Below are positions 1 through 5,657 of a stretch of DNA of 5,657 bases, in pieces. Under the pieces are notes generated by a model. That model was given only the letters and a program-made list of their open reading frames with translations, had not been told where the DNA came from and did no database searches. The position numbers and the translations under genes were made by a program. Position 1 is the first letter of the stretch, and each line of letters opens with the position of its first letter. Source of the DNA: an uncultured Marinilabiliales bacterium (GTDB lineage: Bacteria > Bacteroidota > Bacteroidia > Bacteroidales > BM520); the NCBI GenBank assembly GCA_937877575.1, contig CALFIZ010000245.1:1-5657 (forward strand). The letters are read 5' to 3'.

Positions 1-525
1 TCAGGTTGCGGAAACGCCACATCGTCAACAGGTCCTTTCTATTGCTCTGCTGACCAAACAGTATATATTGACCTTTCGTTCTTTGATGAAATGGCTAAGA
101 CATATAATGCCGGAGGTGATTTTGCATACGCATACGTAATAGCGCATGAGGTCGGACATCATGTTCAAAATCAATTGGGAATTCTGCCTCAGGTACAGGC
201 ACAGCAGCAGCGTATGTCTCAGAAGGAGGCCAACAAGCTGAATGTGAGACTTGAACTGCAGGCTGATTTCTTCGCAGGCATTTGGGCTCATTACGATGAC
301 CAGATGTATAATTCTTTGGAAGACGGTGATATAGAGGAGGGGCTTAATGCCGCTTCCCAAATTGGTGACGACAGGCTTCAGATGCAGGCTCAGGGCTATA
401 CTGTTCCGGAGTCCTTCAATCACGGCACGTCTGCACAGCGTTCAAAATGGCTTAAAAAAGGCTATACCACAGGTGATATATCTGCGGGTGATGCCTTATA
501 CACTTTAAGTTACGAGAATTTGTAA
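1..525 (+). CDS. Neutral zinc metallopeptidase, YpfJ family (5' end missing)
   Basis: This is the C-terminal 174 residues of a predicted zinc-dependent peptidase of the YpfJ family (Pfam Zn_peptidase, PF04228). The frame is open from base 1, so the start lies outside the window; full-length relatives are near 290 residues. Visible family features, numbered from base 1, are an N-terminal SGCGNA...GPFYC segment (1-15), VYIDLSFF (21-28), the zinc motif HEVGHH (49-54), and ELQADFFAGIWAH, whose Glu85 is the probable third metal ligand. The family tail IGDDRLQ (121-127), FNHG (139-142) and SAQR (144-147) follows. Relatives usually carry an N-terminal membrane anchor or signal, but that part is not visible here. 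The physiological substrate of the family is not known. The gene ends in TAA two bases before the stop of the convergent methyltransferase gene and has its own intrinsic terminator downstream. Family assignment is firm; the role is open. Confidence 0.93.
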   Translation, partial: SGCGNATSSTGPFYCSADQTVYIDLSFFDEMAKTYNAGGDFAYAYVIAHEVGHHVQNQLGILPQVQAQQQRMSQKEANKLNVRLELQADFFAGIWAHYDDQMYNSLEDGDIEEGLNAASQIGDDRLQMQAQGYTVPESFNHGTSAQRSKWLKKGYTTGDISAGDALYTLSYENL

Positions 526-527
526 GT

Positions 528-1271
528 TTAACAGCTGAATAACACGATTGCTGCTGAAACGGCAGCGTTGAGGGATTCGCTCACACGAGAGTGAATCCCT
601 TTTTTATTGCCGTCGGGAATTGTTATGCGATGGGTAATATGTTTCTTTGCAGTCTCTGAAATGCCGTTGGCTTCATTGCCGATAATTATGACCGATTGTC
701 CGGAGAACTTGACTGTCCGGATGTCCTCACCTTCCATGAAGGTTCCGTAGATATTCATGCCGTTGGTGTGGGCTGAACTTAGAAACCCCTCAGTATCAAC
801 GTAATATATTCGGATGTTGGCAATGGCGCCCATAGTTGCCTGCACGACTTTCGGGTTATACATGTCAACTGTATTCTGAGAGCAGACAATGGTGTTCATC
901 CCGAACCAGTCGGCTGTGCGAATGATGGTGCCCAAGTTGCCCGGGTCGGAGATATTGTCAAGAAACAGGATGTGTTTGTCGTTCGTTTCTGATATGTCGA
1001 GTGGGGGATAGTTGAATTTTTGGAAAACCGCAAATACCTGTTGTGGGGTTTTAAGTCCTGATACCCTTGACATTGCGGAAGGGGGGATGTGTTCTCCGTG
1101 TGAGGTTATTTGATGTGAAAGTTGTTTGTTGCCGTCGGTATAATACAGTTCTTTCGGGGAATATCCGAGTGAGATGATATCGCTGACGGTTTTAATACCT
1201 TCCGCGATGAAGACATTGTTTTCATCGCGGAATTTCTGCTGTTGCAGTGAATGGAGGTATTTGATATTCAA
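528..1271 (-). CDS. SpoU/TrmH-family RNA 2'-O-ribose methyltransferase
   Basis: A 247-residue SPOUT-class methyltransferase, predicted to use S-adenosylmethionine to methylate a ribose 2'-OH in tRNA or rRNA. The N-terminal part (about 1-85), with KYLHSLQQQKFRDE and VFIAEG, resembles the substrate-binding domain of TrmH-type enzymes. The trefoil-knot catalytic domain shows motif 1 DNISDPGNLGTIIRTA (105-120, with Asn106 and Arg118), motif 2 IIIGNEANGIS (195-205) and motif 3 SRVSESLNAAVSAA (228-241). The exact target nucleotide cannot be told from sequence. The only usable start is TTG at 1271-1269, because the pyrI stop codon TAA (1283-1281) lies in the same frame four codons upstream. The gap to pyrI is 9 nt, so it is probably co-transcribed with pyrBI and perhaps translationally coupled. 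Its last codons double as the terminator of the opposing gene. I saw no convincing terminator of its own. Confidence 0.9.
   Translation of the reverse strand: MNIKYLHSLQQQKFRDENNVFIAEGIKTVSDIISLGYSPKELYYTDGNKQLSHQITSHGEHIPPSAMSRVSGLKTPQQVFAVFQKFNYPPLDISETNDKHILFLDNISDPGNLGTIIRTADWFGMNTIVCSQNTVDMYNPKVVQATMGAIANIRIYYVDTEGFLSSAHTNGMNIYGTFMEGEDIRTVKFSGQSVIIIGNEANGISETAKKHITHRITIPDGNKKGIHSRVSESLNAAVSAAIVLFSC
571..605 (+). terminator. Intrinsic terminator of the metallopeptidase gene
   Basis: AGGGATTCGCTC (571-582) pairs with GAGTGAATCCCT (589-600) to give a 12-bp stem with one G-T wobble and a 6-base loop (ACACGA). A run of six T (600-605) follows on the + strand. It lies about 45 bases after the metallopeptidase stop, inside the last coding part of the convergent methyltransferase gene (codons 224-234). 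On the - strand no T run follows the stem, so it should act in one direction only. Confidence 0.9.
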
Positions 1272-1280
1272 AGTGACAGG

Positions 1281-1745
1281 TTATTTGAACATAAAATTTT
1301 TCTTCGTAGTGTATTTCTCACAGTAGTGGCATTGAAGCTTGAGTTCCTCGCCCGGATTGTTGATTATGCTGAACTGGCAGTCAACGTCCTGATTGTTGGT
1401 AATGCATTTCGGATTGATGCATTTCACTATGTTGCCGATGTTTTTAGGCAGTTCAACCTGCTTTTTCTCGATGATTTTAAAGTTCTTGATAGTGATTATG
1501 GTTGCTGTCGGAGCAACGAGGGCTATCTTGTTGAGTTCATCGTCTTTAAAGAATTTGTTGGCGAGTTTGATGATACCTTTCTTGCCATATTTTTTGCTTG
1601 AGAAATTATAGCCGATTGTGACCTGATTGCTAAGTTTTTCAACATCGAGGAATTTTACGACGGTGAAGAGACTGTCAACAGGTATATGGTCGATAACGGT
1701 GCCGTTTTCGATGGCAGATACGGTAAGTTCAGTTCTTTGTTCCAT
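1281..1745 (-). CDS. pyrI: Aspartate carbamoyltransferase regulatory subunit
   Basis: The regulatory chain of aspartate transcarbamoylase. In the known enzyme it forms dimers that link catalytic trimers and bind CTP/UTP (inhibitors) or ATP (activator). At 154 residues it is one longer than the E. coli chain. The nucleotide-binding domain contains GTVIDHIP with Asp19 and His20, Lys60 and Lys94, all at the E. coli numbers of the effector site. The C-terminal zinc domain has Cys109, Cys114, Cys139 and Cys142 (CINPKC and CHYC), which bind structural zinc and contact the catalytic chain. An additional Cys123 is not part of that set. Starts at ATG 1745, nine nucleotides after the pyrB stop, with no Shine-Dalgarno sequence visible. 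The conserved site predicts an allosterically regulated enzyme in the cytoplasm. Very secure identification. Confidence 0.97.
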   Translation of the reverse strand: MEQRTELTVSAIENGTVIDHIPVDSLFTVVKFLDVEKLSNQVTIGYNFSSKKYGKKGIIKLANKFFKDDELNKIALVAPTATIITIKNFKIIEKKQVELPKNIGNIVKCINPKCITNNQDVDCQFSIINNPGEELKLQCHYCEKYTTKKNFMFK

Positions 1746-1759
1746 AATAAACGTTTATT
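1746..1759. repeat. 14-bp perfect palindrome at the pyrB/pyrI junction
   Basis: AATAAACGTTTATT is its own reverse complement. It covers the pyrB stop codon and the whole 9-nt gap before the pyrI start codon. As RNA it could form only a short A-U stem with an ACGU loop. It may be chance in an AT-rich junction; no function is assigned. Confidence 0.5.
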
Positions 1760-2660
1760 TAAGTCCTAATGTATGTGCCAATAAGGCTTCGCGCATATAG
1801 ACTCCGTTGAGAGCCTGTTGGAAATAGTATGCTTTCGGGTTTTTATCGACATCGATGTTAATCTCGTTGACTCTTGGCAGCGGGTGCAGAACCTTCAGGT
1901 TGTCTTTTGAGCCGTCGAGCATGTGGTTGTGGAGGATATAGCTGTTTTTGACGCGTTCGTATTCGAGCGGGTCGGCGAAGCGTTCTCTCTGGATACGTGT
2001 CATATAGAGTATGTCAACCTCAGGGATTGCGTCTTCAAGGTTTTTCATCTCGTAATAATTCAGGTTGTGGTCCTTGATTGTCTGGATGGAAGATGCAGGC
2101 ATACGCAGTTCTTCAGGGGAAACGAGGTAGAAAGTTGCGTTGAAGTTCGACATGGCCTGTACGAGTGAGTGTGTGGTACGGCCGTATTTCAGGTCACCCA
2201 CGAGGGCTATTTTGAGGTTTTCGAGTGTGCCTTGTGTCTTCTTGATGGAGAAGAGGTCGAGCATGCACTGGGTAGGATGCTGGTTGGCACCGTCACCGGC
2301 ATTGATGATAGGTACTCTTGAGACTTCGCTGGCGAAACGTGCTGCACCTTCGATAGGGTGGCGCATGACTATAAGGTCGGCATAGAGGCTGATGGTCATG
2401 ATGGTGTCACGGAGGGATTCACCTTTCTGTGTGCTTGAAACGCTGGCATCGGCAAAACCTATGATGCGGCCTCCGAGACGCTGTATGGCGGTCTCGAAAC
2501 TGAGACGGGTACGTGTTGACGGCTCGAAGAACAATGACGCGATAATCTTGTTCTTGAGCAGTTCCGGCTCAGGATGACTCTCAAAATAATAGGCGAGGTC
2601 TATAAGTTGGAGAAGCTCTTCTTTGGAGTAATCCGTAATTGAAATTAAACTTTTGTTCAT
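1755..2660 (-). CDS. pyrB: Aspartate carbamoyltransferase catalytic subunit
   Basis: Catalyses carbamoyl phosphate + L-aspartate to N-carbamoyl-L-aspartate + phosphate, the committed step of de novo pyrimidine synthesis, as a cytoplasmic trimer. The 301 residues match the family length. The carbamoyl-phosphate loop is FFEPSTRTR (STRTR at 48-52). Other active-site residues are visible by comparison with E. coli: Ser75 and Lys79 of the mobile loop (SSTQKGES), Arg100, His128 and Gln131 in HPTQ, Arg161 in KYGRT, and HPLPR (259-263). All key residues are present, so it should be active. The start is ATG 2660, giving MNKSLISITDYS; a longer TTG-initiated reading from 2708 would translate through the terminator stem and matches no family N-terminus. 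pyrI follows after 9 nt, and the two products form the class B-type holoenzyme. An intrinsic terminator lies 8 nt upstream of the start. Confidence 0.98.
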   Translation of the reverse strand: MNKSLISITDYSKEELLQLIDLAYYFESHPEPELLKNKIIASLFFEPSTRTRLSFETAIQRLGGRIIGFADASVSSTQKGESLRDTIMTISLYADLIVMRHPIEGAARFASEVSRVPIINAGDGANQHPTQCMLDLFSIKKTQGTLENLKIALVGDLKYGRTTHSLVQAMSNFNATFYLVSPEELRMPASSIQTIKDHNLNYYEMKNLEDAIPEVDILYMTRIQRERFADPLEYERVKNSYILHNHMLDGSKDNLKVLHPLPRVNEINIDVDKNPKAYYFQQALNGVYMREALLAHTLGLK

Positions 2661-2668
2661 GATAGTGT

Positions 2669-2703
2669 AAAAAAAAAGCGACCATCGAAAGATAGTCGCT
2701 TTT
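2669..2703 (-). terminator. Intrinsic terminator or attenuator just before pyrB
   Basis: Read on the - strand, GCGACTATC (2699-2691) pairs with GATGGTCGC (2686-2678) around a TTTC loop. The stem has 9 bp including one T-G wobble that is a mismatch on the + strand. Flanking AAAA pairs with the start of an uninterrupted run of nine T (2677-2669). It lies 11 nt after the stop codon of the GTPase-like gene and only 8 nt before the pyrB ATG. It clearly can end the upstream transcript. Because no room remains for a promoter between it and pyrB, it may also act as an attenuator of pyrBI; that part is inference. Confidence 0.88.
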
Positions 2704-2705
2704 GT

Positions 2706-2737
2706 CAAAAAATATTATTTCTTAACGTATTTTGCAA
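2706..2737 (-). promoter_or_regulatory. Weak candidate promoter for pyrB, upstream of the hairpin
   Basis: On the - strand, TTG (2737-2735) is followed after 20 nt by TATTTTTTG (2714-2706). This approximates the Bacteroides -33 TTTG / -7 TAnnTTTG pattern but has one extra T in the -7 element. Transcription from it would begin at or just before the terminator stem. The AT-rich setting makes a chance match quite likely. Confidence 0.25.
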
Positions 2738-4064
2738 CGAAATCATCAAGTATTCCCTTGAGGTCAGGCTGACCTATTTCCTGGAGTTCATAGCCAACCT
2801 TTACGCAAGGCTTGTTGATTTTCACGAAACGCTGGAGGTCGATAGGAGTACCGATTACAACTGTATCGCAGTCAACATTGTTGATAGTCTTTTCAAGGTC
2901 TTTAATCTGCTGTGCACCATAGCCCATAGCAGGAAGCAGTGTGCCGATGTTAGGATATGTCTCGAATGTGGTTTTCAGTTTGCCTACTGTGTAAGGTCTT
3001 GGGTCAACGAGTTCACCAGCACCGTATTTCATTGCAGCAACTGTGCCGGCACCCATTCTCATCTCACCGTGAGTCAATGTTGGGCCGTCTTCGATTACGA
3101 GACATCTCTTACCCTTAATCAGTTCAGGTTTGTCAACTGTGAGGATTGAAGCAGCATCAATGATGGTAGCCTTTGGATTGATACTACGGATGTTGTCTCT
3201 TACTGTGTTGATGTTTTCGAGGGAAGCTGAGTCTTCCTTGTTGATGACGATGACATCAGCAGTACGGGCTACGACTTCACCTGGATAGTAACTGACTTCA
3301 GCACCTGGACGAAGCGGGTCAGCAACGCCAAAGCTCAGATCAGCCTTGTAGAATGAGAAGTCGTTGTTACCACCATCCCAAAGAACGATATCGCAACCGT
3401 CCGGGTCGTTTTCAGCAGCACGGAGGATAGCCTCATAGTCAACGCCTGCATAAATGACGTTTCTCTTTGTTGAAACGTGTGGTTCGTATTCTTCCATTTC
3501 CTCAATAGTGCAGCGGTACTTTGCAAGGTCTTCGATGGTTGCAAAACGCTCAACTTTCTGGAAATTGAGGTCTTCATCGTAAGGCATCGGGTGACGAACT
3601 GCGACTACTCTTAAACCTTTTGACACCAAGTATTCGATAATCTTACGTGATGTCTGTGACTTACCGCAGCCTGTACGTGTTGCGCAAACTGAGATAACCG
3701 GCTTTGTTGACTTTATAGTGGTGTCGTTTGGACCCTGGAGAACGAAAGTAGCTCCGGCAGCATTGACGATAGCACTGACTTTCATTACGTAAGGATATGG
3801 CTTGTCGCTATATGCGAATACGCATTCATCAACTTTATACTTCTTAATCAATTCCGGGAGGTCTTCTTCCTTGTAGATTGGAATTCCCTCAGGATATAAA
3901 TCTTCACCTGCAAGTTCCTTAGGATATTTTCTGCCGTCAATATCCGGAATCTGAGCAGCTGTGAATGCAACTACGTTGTAGTCGGCATTGTGGCGGAAAT
4001 AAGTATTAAAGTTGTGGAAATCTCTTCCAGCAGCACCAATGATAATTACATTTCTTTTCTTCAT
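2715..4064 (-). CDS. COG2403-type P-loop GTPase-like protein, related to cyclic 2,3-diphosphoglycerate synthetase
   Basis: A 449-residue cytoplasmic protein that looks like the family annotated as predicted GTPase or cyclic 2,3-diphosphoglycerate synthetase; the methanogen enzyme is about 460 residues. The N-terminal part opens with a Rossmann-like strand and glycine loop, NVIIIGAAGRDFHNFN (5-20), then a region to about 120 with CVFAYSD. The central P-loop domain has ATRTGCGKSQT (128-138, Lys135 and Ser136), VAVRHPMPY (154-162), a Walker B-like IVLWDGGNND (226-235) and an NKxD-like NKED (275-278) suggesting guanine recognition. The C-terminal part contains IEDGPTLTHGEM and MGYGAQQ. Bacteroidota are not known to make cyclic 2,3-diphosphoglycerate, so the substrate here is unknown. 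Starts at ATG 4064 behind a Bacteroides-type -7 element. It is followed by a terminator and then pyrB, which is suggestive of nucleotide or carbamoyl-phosphate metabolism but no proof. Confidence 0.8.
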   Translation of the reverse strand: MKKRNVIIIGAAGRDFHNFNTYFRHNADYNVVAFTAAQIPDIDGRKYPKELAGEDLYPEGIPIYKEEDLPELIKKYKVDECVFAYSDKPYPYVMKVSAIVNAAGATFVLQGPNDTTIKSTKPVISVCATRTGCGKSQTSRKIIEYLVSKGLRVVAVRHPMPYDEDLNFQKVERFATIEDLAKYRCTIEEMEEYEPHVSTKRNVIYAGVDYEAILRAAENDPDGCDIVLWDGGNNDFSFYKADLSFGVADPLRPGAEVSYYPGEVVARTADVIVINKEDSASLENINTVRDNIRSINPKATIIDAASILTVDKPELIKGKRCLVIEDGPTLTHGEMRMGAGTVAAMKYGAGELVDPRPYTVGKLKTTFETYPNIGTLLPAMGYGAQQIKDLEKTINNVDCDTVVIGTPIDLQRFVKINKPCVKVGYELQEIGQPDLKGILDDFVAKYVKK

Positions 4065-4132
4065 AATTGATAGATTTTTAATATGTTAGGTTTTTAAATG
4101 ACAATTTTTGACCCTCTAAGGGAAATTTTTTG

Positions 4133-4140
4133 CAAAGTTA
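4133..4140 (-). promoter_or_regulatory. Bacteroides-type -7 promoter element for the GTPase-like gene
   Basis: TAACTTTG on the - strand is an exact match to the Bacteroides sigma-ABfr -7 consensus TAnnTTTG. It lies about 70 nt before the ATG at 4064, so the leader would be roughly 60 nt. No good TTTG is seen at the expected -33 distance; that stretch is A/T-rich. The leader contains a small CCCT/AGGG hairpin (4112-4122). The rest of the 191-base gap between the two genes (4065-4255) shows only homopolymer runs, including T9 at 4175-4183, and a weak stem near the upstream gene's stop. Confidence 0.6.
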
Positions 4141-4255
4141 AGAATGTTTTCTTAAAATATCAGTTTTTATGCCGTTTTTTTTTGCCGGATTCCAAATGGG
4201 GTAATAAATGATGAAATCTCTTGTCGGGAGACTTCACCGACTACCTAAACATATA

Positions 4256-5631
4256 CTAAAACTCAGGTGTACGATAGAAATAGAAATACGTGTCGTCTTC
4301 ACCTGCCGGAAGCATCCCGGCTGCTTTGAGACTTGCTGCAGAACTTGTGTTCTCCTTGTAACATTTTGCATTGATTCTCTCTATCGAAAGATTGGCAAAG
4401 GCATAGTCCGACATGACCTTGACAGCTTTCTGCGCATAGCCGTGACCGACATGCTCTTCAAGAAGACGCATCCCTATCTCCGCCTCAAAGGTGTAGGTGA
4501 ATTTGTGAAGGACAACTTCACCGATGAGCTTGCCGTGAAGATATATTCCTAACGCCAGCTCGTTCCTTTCACGCCAGCTCTTTCTTACAAGACTGAGGAA
4601 GAAGGCCGCATCAGGAGTGTCTTCCGGACCGCCTTTCCAGTCACTGCGGTAGTCATACCCCCAGTATTTGTTCCTCTCGATGTCACCGGCAAGCCTGGCG
4701 TAGTCTCCGGCACTTGAATCCTTTATCCTTCTGAGAACGAGTTCTCCGGATTTGATTACTGGCATTTTTGTCAGGTTGGAAAGCGGTTTGTCAATGAACA
4801 GAATATATTTCTTTATCATCCTACATGGATGATATTGCATTTTCGACTTCCTGAGTCCCATGTCGCCAATGTCTTCCTCCCTGTTCACATACAGCATTCC
4901 TTCTTTACCGAATGTTCTTGCAAATGCCTGAACTGTAGCCGGATATATGCCATCGTATTCCCGCAGGGATTTCTCTATATGCTCTATTATGGTGTCGTTG
5001 CATGTTTCGCCGACAGCCACTGAGACTATCTTGCCGTCGATTTCGTAATATCCGCAGAAGATGTCAAACAGTTCGAATTCGTCCATGACTGCCCTTGCCT
5101 TTTTCAGCTCTTCAACTGCTACAGGGTCTTCCTTGCTGAACTGTGTTTTCTCGAATTCATCGAAAAAATCCATGATACGCGGTTTGTCCTCAGCAGTATA
5201 TGTTTTGAACCGGGCGTCAGGATATTTTGAACGGAACTTGTTGATGTGATTCCTCTGTCCTGAGAATTTTCTGCCCTTGAAATCCTTGAAGTCATCGATG
5301 TCATACAGATAGTCCTGCCACTGTCGGTCCATATATATGTGAACCCCGTTTTGGTATCGGCCGGTTAACATTTCCAACCGCTCTTCCGGAATGTTGATAT
5401 ACTTCAGTTCCAGATTGTTGTCCGTACAGAAATCCTCTATTTTCTTAAGTGCCGCAAGTTCTTTGGCTTCAGTGTTTTCCGAATTAAGCGGTAAAGGAAA
5501 TGAAAAATATATCCTGCCGTCATATCTGCATCGCATCAGCAGAGTGTCGTCTTCAATGGCGTATTCTGACGAAATCCATGAGGCGTTCCACATATACTGA
5601 AATACAGTTGAATAGTTGCTTACACGAAATG
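4256..5631 (-). CDS. DUF2156 (LPG-synthase C-terminal-like) and GNAT acetyltransferase fusion, 5' end missing
   Basis: A two-part protein. The first part is a DUF2156 domain (Pfam LPG_synthase_C), the fold shared with the aminoacyl-transferring domain of lysyl-phosphatidylglycerol synthase. Numbered from the internal ATG at 5593, it shows GRKFSGQRNHINKFR (107-121), EHIEKSLREYDGIYPA (204-219) and NREEDIGDMGLRKSKMQYHP (237-256). The second part, from about 278, is a RimJ/RimL-type GNAT domain with EVVLHKF (359-365), the acetyl-CoA loop VGHGYAQKA (382-390) and NTSSAASLKAAGM (415-427). The ATG at 5593 is probably internal. Twelve further open codons (FRVSNYSTVFQY) precede it and, with the WNASW that follows it, look like the usual start region of the DUF2156 domain; I estimate some 25 residues are lost. 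Ends in TAG at 4258-4256. Substrates are unknown; aminoacyl or acetyl transfer is inferred from folds only. No membrane segment is seen. Confidence 0.82.
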
Positions 5632-5657
5632 AGATCGGAAGAGCACACGTCTGAACT
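5632..5657. other. Illumina TruSeq adapter sequence at the contig end (artefact)
   Basis: These 26 bases begin AGATCGGAAGAGCACACGTC and match the start of the standard Illumina TruSeq read-1 adapter base for base. This is residual sequencing adapter, not genome, so the biological sequence ends at about 5631 (the first A could be genomic). It truncates the DUF2156-GNAT gene; the adapter adds neither a stop nor a start codon in that frame. Confidence 0.97.

Noticed and set aside
25..423. 132-codon open frame on the - strand opposite the metallopeptidase
   Set aside because: It lies fully opposite a well-recognised coding region, shows no family features and has a low-complexity Leu/Ser-rich translation: a shadow frame.
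454..500. Possible terminator for the methyltransferase gene on the - strand inside the metallopeptidase gene (T6 at 459-454)
   Set aside because: A T run is present, but the preceding bases form only a broken stem (GGC...GCC with mismatches), so the support is too weak.
2661..2708. N-terminal extension of PyrB by 16 residues from a TTG at 2708
   Set aside because: It would translate the terminator stem and T9 run (residues ending LFFYTI) and does not resemble any PyrB N-terminus. ATG 2660 gives the normal length and start.
4171..4188. GCCG repeated on both sides of a T9 run in the gap upstream of the GTPase-like gene
   Set aside because: The two copies are in direct, not inverted, orientation, so no stem forms. 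It may be slippage-prone but shows no function.
4223..4241. Hairpin GTCGG / CCGAC shortly after the stop of the DUF2156-GNAT gene as its terminator
   Set aside because: The stem is only 5 bp with a 9-base loop, and no T run follows on the - strand, so it does not qualify as an intrinsic terminator.
4208..4552. 114-codon + strand frame overlapping the end of the DUF2156-GNAT gene
   Set aside because: It overlaps the conserved GNAT coding sequence on the other strand, and its translation has no recognisable motif.

Overview
The window reads as the end of a short-read contig from a member of the Bacteroidota, most likely Bacteroidales. The grounds are: proteins that resemble Bacteroides/Prevotella-type homologues; an aspartate carbamoyltransferase encoded as pyrB followed by pyrI; no recognisable Shine-Dalgarno sequence in front of any gene; and a promoter element of the Bacteroides TAnnTTTG type. 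These are recognised by eye, and no genus is claimed. The last 26 bases (5632-5657) are Illumina TruSeq adapter, not genome.

Layout. On the + strand, bases 1-525 hold the 3' part of a YpfJ-type neutral zinc metallopeptidase. Its strong intrinsic terminator (571-605) lies inside the 3' coding end of the next, convergent gene. The other four genes are on the - strand. In transcription order (right to left) they are: a 5'-truncated DUF2156 + GNAT fusion protein (4256-5631); a COG2403-type P-loop GTPase related to cyclic 2,3-diphosphoglycerate synthetase (2715-4064), with its own promoter; an intrinsic terminator or attenuator (2669-2703); and then the cluster pyrB (1755-2660), pyrI (1281-1745) and a SpoU/TrmH-family RNA 2'-O-methyltransferase (528-1271), with 9-nt gaps between genes.

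How they work together. PyrB and PyrI form the catalytic and regulatory subunits of aspartate transcarbamoylase, the committed step of de novo pyrimidine synthesis. PyrI keeps the nucleotide-binding residues and the four zinc cysteines, so CTP/ATP control is predicted. The methyltransferase appears to ride on the same transcript and must start at TTG. A U9 terminator only 8 nt before the pyrB start codon means transcription of pyrBI has to pass it, which makes a transcription-attenuation switch the most interesting hypothesis here. The GTPase-like gene immediately upstream is of unknown function in bacteria. No mobile element, CRISPR array, tRNA or rRNA was seen, and there is no gene-free stretch longer than about 190 bases.
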